Source: Magnetospirillum sp. ME-1 (GTDB taxonomy: Bacteria > Pseudomonadota > Alphaproteobacteria > Rhodospirillales > Magnetospirillaceae). From it: DNA of 64,000 nt. Position 1 is the first letter of the stretch, and the number at the start of each line of letters is the position of its first letter. The DNA is taken from contig NZ_CP015848.1 of assembly GCF_002105535.1 (NCBI RefSeq), forward strand, positions 4,020,341 through 4,084,340. The letters are read 5' to 3'. The translations under genes were made by a program, and so were the position numbers. Positions 1-11,643 of this stretch are shown here, piece after piece. The notes beneath the pieces were generated by a model, which was not told the DNA's origin, ran no database searches, and worked only from the letters and a program-made list of their open reading frames with translations.

Positions 1-14
1 CGGTGAACTACTGA
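1..14 (+). CDS. 3' tip of an upstream gene (possibly msrP)
   Basis: Only four codons are visible: a reading frame running from base 3 ends in V-N-Y and a TGA at 12-14. That TGA overlaps the ATG of msrQ in a TGATG arrangement, typical of translational coupling. By known gene order the catalytic partner msrP commonly precedes msrQ, so this is probably the end of msrP. The identity is inference, because almost no coding sequence is present. Confidence 0.35.
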
Positions 15-676
15 TGGACAGAGTGCTGCGCCAGGCCTGGGTCAAGCCCGTGGTGTTCCTTCTCTGCCTGCTGCCCTTGGGACTGCTGGTCTGGCGGGGG
101 CTGTCGGACGGGTTGGGGGCCAATCCCATCGAGGCCACCAACCGCACTCTCGGCGATTGGGCGTTGCGCTTCCTGCTGATCGCGCTGGCCGTGACGCCCG
201 TACGGCAGATGACCGGCTGGAACGCGGTGGGGCGCTGGCGGCGCATGCTGGGGCTGTTCGCCTTCGCCTATGTGGTGCTGCATCTGAGCTCGTATGTGGG
301 CCTCGACCAGTTCTTCGACTGGAACGCCATCGGCCGCGAGATCGTCAAGCGGCGCTACATCACGCTGGGCATGCTGGCGGTGCTGCTGCTGATCCCCCTG
401 GCCGTCACCTCCACCGATTCCATGGTCCGGCGTTTGGGCGGGCGGCGCTGGCGGGCGCTGCACCGGCTGGTCTACGTCATCGCGCCCTTAGGCGTGACCC
501 ATCACTGGATGATGGTCAAGAAGGACATCACCGAACCGGCCATCCACGCCGCTATCCTGGCCGTGCTGCTCGGCTGGCGGCTGGCGGCCCGGGCGCGGCT
601 GCGGCATACTGGCCCGGCCTCCACAGCCAGGGCAGATCCATGTTCCGCGCCGCAATCGTCCTCGCCCTCGTCCTGA
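14..676 (+). CDS. msrQ: MsrQ, haem b membrane subunit of MsrPQ
   Basis: Inner-membrane haem protein that passes electrons from the quinone pool or flavin reductase to the periplasmic molybdoenzyme MsrP, which repairs oxidised methionine. The 220-residue product has about six hydrophobic helices and the conserved histidines expected as haem ligands: His90 (VVLHLSSYVG), His150 (RALHRLVY) and His163/164 (GVTHHWMM). Length fits the family (about 200 residues). The ATG overlaps the stop of the preceding gene, so the pair is probably co-translated. The last roughly 25 residues (rich in Ala, Ser, Pro) are atypical and overlap the start of the next gene by 37 bases. They may be a non-conserved tail rather than a functional part. 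Family assignment is firm. Confidence 0.9.
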   Translation: MDRVLRQAWVKPVVFLLCLLPLGLLVWRGLSDGLGANPIEATNRTLGDWALRFLLIALAVTPVRQMTGWNAVGRWRRMLGLFAFAYVVLHLSSYVGLDQFFDWNAIGREIVKRRYITLGMLAVLLLIPLAVTSTDSMVRRLGGRRWRALHRLVYVIAPLGVTHHWMMVKKDITEPAIHAAILAVLLGWRLAARARLRHTGPASTARADPCSAPQSSSPSS

Positions 677-1104
677 GCCCGGCCGCCGCCCTGGCCGCCC
701 AGCCCAAGAAGTGCTTTTCCCTGCCCGAGATCAAGGCGGAGCAGGAGGTGCGCCAGGGCATCTTCCTGCGCGAAGCGGCCAACCGCTGCAACGAACGCCT
801 GCTGCCGGGCGCCAGGGACCGCTGGCAGAAGATCGAAGGCGCCAACGGCGCCAAGTTCCGCTCGGCCGTGGACAAGCGCCAGAAAGCCTGGCAACGGGAG
901 TTTCCCGACGACTGGAAGTACCAGATCAACTATGCCGACGGCCGGCTGGTCACCTATGCCCGCAACATCTCGCTGACCGAAGGCTTCTGCGACAATATCG
1001 ACGACTTGCTGCAGACCATCGAGAAGCGGGGCTTCGCCGCCTTTTCCAAGCTGTCCAAGGTGGTCCGCAACCAGGTGACCGACGACTACAAGGTCTGCCA
1101 GTAG
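640..1104 (+). CDS. Small secreted protein with four cysteines, function unknown
   Basis: A 154-residue protein with a clear signal peptide: MFRA, a hydrophobic stretch and an Ala-Leu-Ala-Ala cleavage region near residue 20. The mature part is charged and carries four cysteines (in KKCFSL, NRCNER, EGFCDN and the C-terminal KVCQ), so two disulfides in the periplasm are possible. I do not recognise a domain. The ATG at 640 lies inside the 3' end of msrQ, in another frame. Longer readings from base 157 only extend into msrQ and lose the signal peptide at the N terminus, so 640 is the sensible start. A terminator-like hairpin follows. Being co-transcribed with msrQ hints at a periplasmic role, but no function can be assigned. 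Confidence 0.75.
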   Translation: MFRAAIVLALVLSPAAALAAQPKKCFSLPEIKAEQEVRQGIFLREAANRCNERLLPGARDRWQKIEGANGAKFRSAVDKRQKAWQREFPDDWKYQINYADGRLVTYARNISLTEGFCDNIDDLLQTIEKRGFAAFSKLSKVVRNQVTDDYKVCQ

Positions 1105-1121
1105 CTTGGGCCGAACGAAAA

Positions 1122-1147
1122 CGCCCCGGCCTTTTCGGGCCGGGGCG
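1122..1147. terminator. Bidirectional rho-independent terminator
   Basis: Ten-base stem (CGCCCCGGCC / GGCCGGGGCG) with a six-base loop, preceded on the plus strand by AAAA, which is a T run for the minus strand. It sits between two convergent genes (ends at 1104 and 1171) and can end both transcripts. Confidence 0.8.
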
Positions 1148-1170
1148 CTTCGAAGTCCGGATGGACTGGC

Positions 1171-1410
1171 TTAGCTCTGCGAGGAGCCGCCGCCGGTCGA
1201 GGCCAGATACATCACCAGGCTGGTGAAGACGGCGGTCAGAGCCAAGCCCAGATAGACCGAGAAGCCCAGCGGGCTGGTGGCCGGGCTGGGATTGGCGACG
1301 CCGCCGAAAATGGCGCTCAGCACGGGAACGGCCAGATACAGAGCGATGACCAGCACGCCGGCAACGGTGAGACCCAGAACCTTCGGAAGGACGCCCATAA
1401 CACGCTCCAT
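1171..1410 (-). CDS. Small inner-membrane protein with two predicted helices
   Basis: A 79-residue protein with two hydrophobic segments (about residues 10-35 and 47-68) and a Gly/Ser-rich C terminus. No enzyme motif is visible and I do not recognise the family. The start at 1410 was taken as first ATG. A second in-frame ATG at 1398 (M-G-V-L-P) has a GGAG upstream and could be the true start. It faces the preceding small secreted gene across a shared terminator and points away from glgB, with about 225 bases between them that would hold both promoters. Confidence 0.65.
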   Translation of the reverse strand: MERVMGVLPKVLGLTVAGVLVIALYLAVPVLSAIFGGVANPSPATSPLGFSVYLGLALTAVFTSLVMYLASTGGGSSQS

Positions 1411-1634
1411 GAATTGCGGTGCCGCCCCCGACGGGCCGCACGAATTGTCTAACCGGCCATGAACCCAGGCCGGTCCCCTCAGGCTGATCTACTACCAGAT
1501 TTAGGGGCTTTGCGGAAGGTCCAATCAGACTATTTAAAAACTGGGCTGCGAAAACCTGCCCCCGCGAAATCGTCCTTTGTCTTTCCGGCCAAAGGCGGTG
1601 ACACTTGTGGTCTCGACTGGCAGGAGGGGGCTTG

Positions 1635-3830
1635 ATGCCCGAAGCGGCAAGACTGATCCGGCCCGATGACGCCGAATCCATCGTTCGGGGACGCCACGGC
1701 GACCCCTTCGCCGTCCTGGGGCCCCATGGGGTGAAGGGCGGCACGGTGATCCGCACCTTCCAGCCCCAGGCCGAGAGGGTTTTCGTCCTGGCGGGCGGCA
1801 TCGCCACCGAGATGCAGCGGGTCCATGCCGATGGCCTGTTCGCCGTCAAGCTGAAGGTCGCTTCGCCCTATCGGCTTCGAGTGGTGCGTCCCGATGGCGG
1901 GGTCGAGGAGTTCGACGACCCCTATCGCTTTGCGCCGATCCTGGGCGAGCTCGACCTGCATCTGCTGCGCGAAGGCACCCATCTGCGCACCTTCGAGAAG
2001 CTGGGCGCCCAGGTTCGCTGCGTAGACGGGGTGGACGGCGTGGAATTCGCCGTCTGGGCCCCCAACGCCGCCCGGGTCTCGGTGGTGGGTGACTTCAACC
2101 TCTGGGACGGGCGGTGTCATCCCATGCGCCTGCGCCACGAGGCCGGGCTGTGGGAGATCTTCATTCCCGGCCTGGGCCAGGGAACGCTTTACAAATACGA
2201 GATCGTCGCCGCCGACGGGCGCCTGCTGCCCTTGAAGGCCGACCCTTACGGCCATTTCGCCGAGGTGCCGCCCAAGACCGCGTCGGTGGTGTGGGAGCTG
2301 GGAGAGCGCGACTGGGCCGACGGTGACTGGATGGCGGCGCAGAAGGCGCGCAACGACCGTCACGCGCCGGTCAGCATCTACGAGGTGCATCTGGGGTCGT
2401 GGCGGCGGCGGGTGCCCGAGGACTGGAACCGCCCGCTCTCCTATCTGGAGCTGGCCGACCAACTGGGCGATTACGTGGCCGATCTGGGCTTCACCCATGT
2501 GGAGTTCCTGCCCGTGCACGAGCACCCCTTCGGCGGCTCGTGGGGCTATCAGCCGGTGGGGCTGTTCGCGCCCACGTCGCGCTACGGCACACCCGACGAG
2601 TTCCGCACCCTGGTGGAGCGCCTGCACCAGAAAGGCATCGGGGTGATCGTCGACTGGGTGGCCGGGCACTTCCCCAACGATCCCCACGGGCTGCACCATT
2701 TCGACGGCACCCACCTGTACGAGCACGAGGACCCGCGGCTGGGCGTGCACAAGGACTGGAACACCCAGATCTACAATTACGGCCGCACCGAGGTGGTGAA
2801 CTACCTCTACGCCAACGCGCTGTACTGGATGGAGCAGTATCACGTGGACGGCCTGCGCGTGGACGCGGTGGCCTCCATGCTCTATCTCGACTACTCGCGC
2901 CAGCCCGGCGAGTGGATCCCCAACCGTCACGGCGGTAACGAGAATCTGGAAGCCATCGACTTCCTGCGCCGCATGAACCAGGTGGTCTATGCCGAGCATC
3001 CCGGCGTCATGACCATCGCCGAGGAATCCACCGCCTGGCCCATGGTGTCGCGCCCCGTGCACCTGGGCGGGCTGGGCTTCGGCTACAAGTGGAACATGGG
3101 GTGGATGCACGACACGCTGCGCTACTTCTCCAAGGACCCCATCCACCGCCGCTATCACCACGACGCGCTTACCTTCGCCCAGCTCTATGCCTATCACGAG
3201 AATTTCGTGCTGCCGCTGTCCCACGACGAGGTGGTCCACGGCAAGGGCTCCATCTTCGGCCGCATGCCGGGCGATCCCTGGCAGCGCTTCGCAAACTTGA
3301 GGGCCTATTACGCCTTCATGTGGACCCAGCCGGGCAAGAAGCTGCTGTTCATGGGCTCCGAATTCGCCCAGGAGCGCGAATGGAACGAGGATGCCAGCCT
3401 GGACTGGCACCTCTTGGGCGACGGACGGCACGAGGGGGTAAGGCGGCTGATCCGCGACCTCAACCGCCTCTACCGCACCGAGCCGGCGCTGCATCAGCTG
3501 GACAACGAGCAGGCGGGCTTCGCCTGGATCGACTGCAACGACCGCGACAATTCGGTGCTGACCTGGCTGCGCAAGGGCTTCGACCCCTCGGACTTCGTGG
3601 TCGTCGCCGGCAACTACACCCCCATGGTGCGCGAATCCTACCGCGTCGGCGTGCCCGAGCCCGGCTGGTATCGCGAACTGCTCAATACCGATTCCGAGTG
3701 GTATGGCGGCTCCAACATCCACAATGACGGCGGCGTTCAGGCCGACGAGGTGCCGTGGCACGGCCATGGCTGGTCCGTGTGCCTGCGCCTGCCGCCGCTT
3801 GCCACCTGCGTGTTCAAGCGGGAGCGGTGA
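1635..3830 (+). CDS. glgB: 1,4-alpha-glucan branching enzyme GlgB
   Basis: Introduces alpha-1,6 branches into glycogen by cutting and transferring alpha-1,4 chains. The 731-residue product has the bacterial GlgB layout. An N-terminal extension (about 1-110) comes first, then a CBM48 domain ([20 protein letters not shown]). A GH13 barrel follows with nucleophile Asp410 ([10 protein letters not shown]), acid/base Glu463 (IAEESTAWP) and the third acid in SHDEVVHGK, and a C-terminal beta domain closes the protein. Offsets match the E. coli enzyme (D405, E458). The ATG at 1635 follows a strong AGGAGGGGG ribosome site at 1622-1630. A reading from 1605 would swallow that site. First gene of the glycogen cluster. 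No glgA or glgC is in the window, so they lie elsewhere. Confidence 0.97.
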   Translation: MPEAARLIRPDDAESIVRGRHGDPFAVLGPHGVKGGTVIRTFQPQAERVFVLAGGIATEMQRVHADGLFAVKLKVASPYRLRVVRPDGGVEEFDDPYRFAPILGELDLHLLREGTHLRTFEKLGAQVRCVDGVDGVEFAVWAPNAARVSVVGDFNLWDGRCHPMRLRHEAGLWEIFIPGLGQGTLYKYEIVAADGRLLPLKADPYGHFAEVPPKTASVVWELGERDWADGDWMAAQKARNDRHAPVSIYEVHLGSWRRRVPEDWNRPLSYLELADQLGDYVADLGFTHVEFLPVHEHPFGGSWGYQPVGLFAPTSRYGTPDEFRTLVERLHQKGIGVIVDWVAGHFPNDPHGLHHFDGTHLYEHEDPRLGVHKDWNTQIYNYGRTEVVNYLYANALYWMEQYHVDGLRVDAVASMLYLDYSRQPGEWIPNRHGGNENLEAIDFLRRMNQVVYAEHPGVMTIAEESTAWPMVSRPVHLGGLGFGYKWNMGWMHDTLRYFSKDPIHRRYHHDALTFAQLYAYHENFVLPLSHDEVVHGKGSIFGRMPGDPWQRFANLRAYYAFMWTQPGKKLLFMGSEFAQEREWNEDASLDWHLLGDGRHEGVRRLIRDLNRLYRTEPALHQLDNEQAGFAWIDCNDRDNSVLTWLRKGFDPSDFVVVAGNYTPMVRESYRVGVPEPGWYRELLNTDSEWYGGSNIHNDGGVQADEVPWHGHGWSVCLRLPPLATCVFKRER

Positions 3831-3864
3831 GGGCGACGGATGCTTTACCCGGTGCGGAAACTAA

Positions 3865-3882
3865 ATTACCTTTAAAGGTAAT
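3865..3882. promoter_or_regulatory. Perfect 18-bp palindrome, likely toxin-antitoxin operator
   Basis: ATTACCTTTAAAGGTAAT is its own reverse complement. It lies 19 bases before the antitoxin ATG at 3902 and 35 bases after glgB. Phd/YefM antitoxins bind palindromes just upstream of their own gene, so autoregulation is the natural reading. Its AT-richness contrasts with the surroundings. Function is inferred from position. Confidence 0.6.
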
Positions 3883-3901
3883 CTTGTTCAAAGGGTGCTC
3901 C

Positions 3902-4189
3902 ATGGACATCGTCAAGGATATTCAGCCGCTGACGACCTTCCGTAACCACTCGGCGGAGTTTCTCAGCCATATCCGGGAGACCGGCCGTCCGCTGGTCCTG
4001 ACGGTCAACGGCAAGGCGGCGGCCGTATTGCAGGACGCCGAAGCCTATCAGCGTCTGCTCGACATGGCCGCCTCGGCCAACGCCGCCGAGGGAGTCCGCC
4101 AGGGCCGCGAGGACGTCGCCGCCGGCCGGACCATGGGGGCGGCCGAGGCTTTCGCCATGGTGCGGGCCGAGCATGACATACCGCGTTGA
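3902..4189 (+). CDS. Phd/YefM-family antitoxin
   Basis: A 95-residue protein with the N-terminal Phd/YefM fold. It opens with a short beta strand and helix (IQPLTTFRNHSAEFLSHI), followed by TGRPLVLTVNGKAAAVLQD, the family hallmark in which the antitoxin recognises its operator. The C-terminal half (about 65-95) is acidic and probably unfolded until it wraps around the toxin. The ATG at 3902 was chosen because it gives the family's normal N terminus; upstream codons read through the palindromic operator. It overlaps the toxin gene by 17 bases. Sits between glgB and glgX, an odd place for a toxin-antitoxin pair. Confidence 0.88.
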   Translation: MDIVKDIQPLTTFRNHSAEFLSHIRETGRPLVLTVNGKAAAVLQDAEAYQRLLDMAASANAAEGVRQGREDVAAGRTMGAAEAFAMVRAEHDIPR

Positions 4190-4481
4190 GTTGTCTGCGC
4201 GGGCCATCCGCGACCTGCGCCAGCTCTACGAGGCTATTGCCGCCAGCCACCTTCCGGCGGCGGCCATTTGGTTCAACGGCCTCGAGGCCAAGCTCGCCAA
4301 TCTGGCCCGGCTTCCCCGCCGGGGCGGAGCGGTTCCGGAAGATGGGAGGCTACGGCAATTGCTTTACGGGCGGCGGCCGCACGTGTACCGGATCATTTAC
4401 GAGATCAACGAGGATAGCCGGATAGTGTCCGTTCTGCACATTCGCCATGGTGCCCGCGACGCAATGACGGGCGAGGCCTGA
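4173..4481 (+). CDS. RelE/ParE-family toxin
   Basis: A 102-residue basic protein with the ParE-like fold: N-terminal strand (TYRVELSARAIRDLRQLYEAI), two helices and a C-terminal sheet carrying RPHVYRIIYEINEDSRIVSVLHIRHG. ParE members poison gyrase and RelE members cut mRNA on ribosomes. The sequence resembles the ParE/RelE superfamily generally and does not settle which. The ATG at 4173 lies inside the antitoxin gene, a common coupling that keeps toxin below antitoxin. Its TGA at 4479-4481 is directly followed by the glgX ATG with no spacing, so glgX translation is probably coupled to toxin translation. Confidence 0.85.
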   Translation: MTYRVELSARAIRDLRQLYEAIAASHLPAAAIWFNGLEAKLANLARLPRRGGAVPEDGRLRQLLYGRRPHVYRIIYEINEDSRIVSVLHIRHGARDAMTGEA

Positions 4482-6643
<2,162 letters not shown>

Positions 6644-6647
<4 letters not shown>

Positions 6648-8833
6648 GCGGAAGTGACGCCCTGGACCGTCTGGCGCGGTTGGCGGGCATCGAGGACGGC
6701 TGGTGGGATTTCTTTGGGCAGTGGCGCGTGGTGCCGCCCGAGACCAAGCGCGTCTTCCTGGCCGCCATGGGCCTGCCCGCCGACAGCGACGAACAGGTCC
6801 GCGCCAGCTTGCACGACCTGGAAACCCGCTCCTGGCGCCGGGCGCTGGACCCGGTGCTGCTGGCCGACGAGCACGGGGCGCCGCCGTCCATCGCCGTCAC
6901 GCTGCCGGCCGAGGCCGACGACATCCCCCATTCCTGGGTGCTGGAGGAGGAACTGGGCATCCGCCATACCGGCGGCTTCATTCCCTATGAACTGCGCTGG
7001 GGCGAGGAGTATCAGCTGGACGGACGGCTGATCCATCGCCGCTGGCTGGATTTGCCGGCGCTGCCGCCCGCGGGTTATCACCGCCTGACCCTGTCCGGTC
7101 CCAAGGGCGTGCTGGCCGAGATGGCGCTGATCGTCACGCCGCCCAGAGCCTTCGTCCCGGAGGAGCTGGAGCAGGGGGCGGGATGCTGGGGAATCGCCAC
7201 CCAGATCTACTCGTTGCGCTCGGAACGCGACTGGGGCGTGGGCAATTACGGCAATCTGGCCGAACTGGCCGAGGGCGCGGCGCGGGCGGGGGCGGCCTGT
7301 GTCGGAATCAACCCGCTGCACGCCTTGTTTCCCGCCGATCCCGAGCGCTTCAGCCCCTATTCGCCGTCGTCGCGGCGTTTCCTCAACATCGCCTATTTGG
7401 ACGTGGAGGCCATTCCTGAGTTCAAGGAATGCCTGGAAGCCAGGCGCATGTTCGCCTCGCCCGGCTATCAGGCGACGCTGGCCCGGCTGCGCGGCTACCT
7501 GCTGATCGAATACCCGGACGTCATGCGTCTGGCCCGGCCCATGCTCGACGTGCTGTACCGCTGGTTCCGCCGCACCTGCATGGGCGACGACAACCCGCGC
7601 GGCCAGGCCTTCCGCGCCTTCCAGGCCAGGGAGGGCGAATCGGGGCGGCGTTTCGCCGCCTTCGAGGCGCTGCACGACAAATTCGCGCGCGACGGCAAGT
7701 CCTACTGGCGCCAGTGGCCCGAGGAATACCGCCGCCCCGATTCTCCCGCCATCGCCGATTTCATCTTGGAGCATGTGGAGCAGGTGGAGTTCTTCCAGTG
7801 GCTCCAGTTCATCGCCGACGAGCAACTGGCCGAGGCCCAACGAAGGGGCCGCGACGCCGGTTCCGCTATCGGCCTCTACCGCGATCTGGCGGTGGGCATC
7901 GCCGGCGACGGGGGCGAGGCCTGGGCCGAGCAGGATTCCCTGGCGCTCGGCGTCTCGGTCGGCGCGCCGCCCGACCCGCTGGCGCTCAAAGGCCAGGATT
8001 GGGGGCTGGTGCCGTTCAATCCCCTGACCTTGCGCGAGCATTTCTACGGCCCCTTCATCGAGGTGATGGCGGCCAACATGCGCCATGCCGGGGCGTTGCG
8101 CCTGGACCACGCCATGAGTCTGGCGCGGCTTTACTGGGTGCCGCCGGGCCAGCCCGCCGACCAGGGGGCCTATGTGCGCTATCCGGCCGAGGATCTGTTC
8201 CGGCTGGTGGCGCTGGAAAGCCGCCGCAATCGCTGCCTGGTGATCGGCGAGGACCTGGGCACCGTCCCCGAGGGTTTCCGCGAGCGCATGGACCGCATGG
8301 GCATCTTCGCCTATCGGGTGATGGTGTTCGAGAAGACCAAGGACGGCGCCTTCCGCGCCCCCGGCCAGTTTGACGCCCAGGCCCTGGCCATCGCCGCCAC
8401 CCACGACCTGCCCAGTTTGCGCGGCTGGTGGGCGGGCAAGGATATCGACCGGCGGGAAAAGCTGGACCTTTACCCCCGCGAGGGTCAGGCGGGCGAGGAA
8501 CGGGCGGCGCGCGCCGCCGACCGTGCCGCCCTGGCCGCCGCCCTGGCGGAGCAAGGTCTGCTGGCCGCCGACTTCCCCGTTACCCCGGCGCTGACCGATG
8601 CCCAGGCGGTGGCCTTGTCGGCAGCGGTGCATGCTTATCTCGGGCGTTCGGCGTCAAAGCTGATGATGGTGCAGATGGAGGACGTGCTGGGCCAGGAAGT
8701 GCAGATGAACCTGCCCGGCACCACCACCCAGCACCCCAACTGGCGGCTGCGCTACAAGGCCGACACCGCCGCCATCCTGACGGACAAGCGGATGCTGGCG
8801 ACGGCGGAAGGGCTGAAGGCCGGGGGGCGTTGA
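6644..8833 (+). CDS. malQ: 4-alpha-glucanotransferase (amylomaltase) MalQ
   Basis: GH77 enzyme that transfers alpha-1,4-glucan segments between maltooligosaccharides, releasing glucose and longer chains usable by phosphorylase. The 729-residue product matches the long GH77 form with an N-terminal extension of about 150 residues. GH77 motifs are visible, including LRLDHAMSLARLYWVP (nucleophile Asp), VIGEDLGTVPEGFRERM (acid/base Glu) and ATHDLPSLRGWW. The start at 6644 overlaps the glgX stop as ATGA and sits about nine bases after AGAGG. An ATG at 6635 is in frame, but its ribosome site would be too close. The end of the gene is followed by about 160 bases before glgP. Confidence 0.94.
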
Positions 8834-8992
8834 GCGTTCCCCACAACGCCCCTTTCGGGGGGTGGACGGCGGTCATTTCCGTTCTTAATCCGAAATTCAT
8901 AGAATTCCGGTGGTCTGCCGGTATGACCGGTCTTGCCCGCGTTCCCTTTTCGTGGCGGAATGACGAAGGATGGAACTGGCGGGAAGACCGGC

Positions 8993-11449
8993 ATGAAGAA
9001 GGCGAAGCCCCCGGTGGTGCGGTTGCTGGCCGACGATGTGGAAAGCGTCAAGGAAGCGATCAGCAGCCATCTGCTCTACACGGTGGGCAAGGAACCCGTC
9101 AACGCCACGGCGCGCGACTGGTTCATGGCCGCCGCCCACGCGGTGCGCGACCGGGTGACCGAGCATTGGATGCCGACGCTGAACCGCTATTACCGGGAAG
9201 ATTCCAAGCGGGTCTACTACCTGTCCATGGAGTTCCTGATCGGCCGCACCCTGGTCAACAGCCTGATCAATCTGGGCCTCTACGACACGGTGCGCCAGGC
9301 CATCGCCGAACTGGGCCAGGATTTCGACGAACTGTCCGCCTGGGAGGTGGAAGCCGCCCTGGGCAATGGCGGCCTGGGGCGTCTGGCCGCCTGCCTGCTG
9401 GATTCCATGGCCACCATCGGGGTGGCGGGCTTCGGCTACGGCATCCGCTATGATTACGGCATGTTCACCCAGCACGTGGACAACGGCTGGCAGGTGGAAA
9501 GCCCGGAAAACTGGCTGCGCTACGGCAATCCCTGGGAGTTTCCCCGCCCCGGCGTGATCTTCCCCGTCCGCTTCGGCGGCCGCGTCATCCATTTCCGCGA
9601 CGTTCTGGGCCATACCCGTTCGCAATGGGTGGATGCCGAGGAAGTGATGGCCATGGCCTTCGACGTGCCGGTTCCGGGCTTCGGCGGCAAGGTGGTCAAC
9701 AATCTGCGCCTGTGGTCGGCCAAGTCGACGCGCGAGTTCGACCTGAAGTACTTCAACGCCGGCAATTACATCGAGGCGGTGCGCGACAAGAACGAATCCG
9801 AGACCCTGTCCAAGGTACTCTACCCCTCCGACATGACCGACCGGGGCAAGGAGCTGCGCTTCAAGCAGGAATACTTCTTCGTCGCCGCCTCTATCCAGGA
9901 CATCCTGGCCCGTTTCAGGAAAAGCCATTCCGACTGGACCCTGCTGCCCGACAAGGTGGCCATCCAGCTCAACGACACCCACCCGGCGCTGGTGGTGGCG
10001 GAACTGATGCGGGTGCTGGTGGACGAGCACCAGATCGAATGGTCCAAGGCCTGGGAGCTGGTACGGGGCTGCTGCGCCTACACCAACCACACCCTGCTGC
10101 CCGAGGCGCTGGAGACCTGGTCCACCGATCTGTTCGAGCGGGTGCTGCCCCGCCATCTGGAGATCGTCTACGCCCTTAATCACGAATTCCTGCAAAGCGT
10201 GCGGTATCGCCATCCCGGCGATTCGGAATTGCTGCGCCGCGTCTCGCTGATCGCCGAAGGGGCGGAGCGCCGCGTGCGCATGGGCCATCTGGCGGTCATC
10301 GGCAGCCACAAGGTCAACGGCGTCGCCGCCATCCATACCGGCCTGATGAAAAGCACCATCTTCTCGGACTTCGAGCATCTGTCGCCGGGCAAGATCACCA
10401 ACAAGACCAACGGCGTGACGCCGAGGCGCTGGCTGCTGGCCGCCAATCCGGCCCTGTCGGCGCTGATCACCTCCAAGATCGGCGACGGCTGGGTGACCGA
10501 CCTCGACCTTTTGCACAAGCTGGAACCCCTGGCCGACGACGCGGCCTTCCGCAAGGCCTTCGCCGCCGTCAAGCGGGCCAACAAGGAGCGCCTGGCCTCC
10601 ATGCTGTCGCTGCGCTTAGGCGTCGAGGTGGACGTGGATTCCCTGTTCGACGTCCAGGTCAAGCGCATCCACGAATACAAGCGGCAGCTCCTCAACATCT
10701 TGCACGTCATCACCCGCTATGGCCGCATCCGCTCCAACCCGCTGCTCAATCCGGTGCCGCGCACGGTGATCATCGGCGGCAAGGCGGCGCCGGGCTATCA
10801 CGTGGCCAAGCTGATCATCAAGCTGGTCAACGACGTGGCCGAGGTGATCAACAACGATCCCCTGGTGGGCGGCAAGCTGAAGCTGGTCTTCGTGCCCAAT
10901 TACAATGTCTCCACCGCCGAACTGGTCATGCCCGCCGCCGATCTGTCGGAACAGATCTCCACCGCCGGCACCGAGGCGTCGGGCACCGGCAACATGAAGA
11001 TGAGCATGAACGGGGCGCTGACCATCGGCACCTGGGACGGCGCCAACGTGGAAATCTGCGAGGAAGTGGGCGAGGAAAACATGTTCCTGTTCGGCCTTTC
11101 GGCCCAGGAAGTGGCGCGCAAGCGGGTGGACGGCTACGACGCGGTGGCGGCGGTGAAGGCCGATCCCGACCTCTCGTGGGCGCTCGACATGATCGCGTCG
11201 GGCTTCTTCTCGCCCGACCAGCCCGACCGCTTCCACCAGCTGGTGGACATCCTGACCACCGGGGGCGACCACTACCTGCTGTCGGCGGATTTCCCGCTCT
11301 ACATGGCGGCGCAGGAGCGGGTGGACCAGACCTATCGCGACCCGGAGGAGTGGACGCGCAAGGCCATCCTCAACGTGGCGCGCATGGGCAAGTTCTCGTC
11401 CGACCGCACGGTGGCCGAATACGCCAGGGAAATCTGGGGGGCGTTGTAG
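8993..11449 (+). CDS. glgP: Glycogen/maltodextrin phosphorylase GlgP
   Basis: Releases glucose-1-phosphate from the non-reducing ends of glycogen (GT35, pyridoxal-phosphate dependent). From the chosen ATG the protein is 818 residues (E. coli GlgP 815). It begins to align about 30 residues before YTVGKEPV, as in other phosphorylases. The PLP lysine is Lys669 in GTGNMKMSMNGA. Other family blocks are VYYLSMEFLIGRTL, GNGGLGRLAACLLDS and VKRIHEYKRQLLN. In-frame starts at 8960 (ATG) and 8933 (TTG) would add 11 to 20 residues. 8993 was preferred on length and on GGGAAG about 6 bases before it. Last gene of the glycogen cluster. Confidence 0.96.
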   Translation: MKKAKPPVVRLLADDVESVKEAISSHLLYTVGKEPVNATARDWFMAAAHAVRDRVTEHWMPTLNRYYREDSKRVYYLSMEFLIGRTLVNSLINLGLYDTVRQAIAELGQDFDELSAWEVEAALGNGGLGRLAACLLDSMATIGVAGFGYGIRYDYGMFTQHVDNGWQVESPENWLRYGNPWEFPRPGVIFPVRFGGRVIHFRDVLGHTRSQWVDAEEVMAMAFDVPVPGFGGKVVNNLRLWSAKSTREFDLKYFNAGNYIEAVRDKNESETLSKVLYPSDMTDRGKELRFKQEYFFVAASIQDILARFRKSHSDWTLLPDKVAIQLNDTHPALVVAELMRVLVDEHQIEWSKAWELVRGCCAYTNHTLLPEALETWSTDLFERVLPRHLEIVYALNHEFLQSVRYRHPGDSELLRRVSLIAEGAERRVRMGHLAVIGSHKVNGVAAIHTGLMKSTIFSDFEHLSPGKITNKTNGVTPRRWLLAANPALSALITSKIGDGWVTDLDLLHKLEPLADDAAFRKAFAAVKRANKERLASMLSLRLGVEVDVDSLFDVQVKRIHEYKRQLLNILHVITRYGRIRSNPLLNPVPRTVIIGGKAAPGYHVAKLIIKLVNDVAEVINNDPLVGGKLKLVFVPNYNVSTAELVMPAADLSEQISTAGTEASGTGNMKMSMNGALTIGTWDGANVEICEEVGEENMFLFGLSAQEVARKRVDGYDAVAAVKADPDLSWALDMIASGFFSPDQPDRFHQLVDILTTGGDHYLLSADFPLYMAAQERVDQTYRDPEEWTRKAILNVARMGKFSSDRTVAEYAREIWGAL

Positions 11450-11513
11450 ACGCGTCCCGTCAGGTGGGGCGGCTTTATAGTCAGCCCGACTTAGGTTGAA
11501 GCTCCTGACCTCG

Positions 11514-11602
11514 TCGTCCCGGACTTGATCCGGGACCCAGGAGTCGCAGACGATGACATTTGTCATGCTCCCCCTGGACCCCGGCTCAAGGCCGGGGTGA
11601 CG
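11514..11602. repeat. Intergenic inverted-repeat element
   Basis: Between glgP and the convergent TolC-like gene, two hairpin-forming units occur. One is TCCCGGACTTGATCCGGGA and the other ACCCCGGCTCAAGGCCGGGGT. The outer ends (GTCGTCCCGG and CCGGGGTGACGG) are roughly complementary. This style of short palindromic element is frequent between genes in alphaproteobacteria. It may also end transcription of both genes. Confidence 0.65.
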
Positions 11603-11643
11603 GGCGAGGAGGCGGCATCGATTCAACCAGACCCGGACAAACT

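Noticed and set aside
640-676. Frameshift at the end of msrQ
   Set aside because: The odd msrQ tail is explained by overlap with the next gene, which has its own signal peptide; the conserved part of MsrQ is complete before the overlap.
1530-3767. 745-residue open frame antisense to glgB, and similar antisense frames over glgX, malQ and glgP
   Set aside because: Shadows of conserved glycogen genes in the complementary frame; no ribosome site or recognisable motif.
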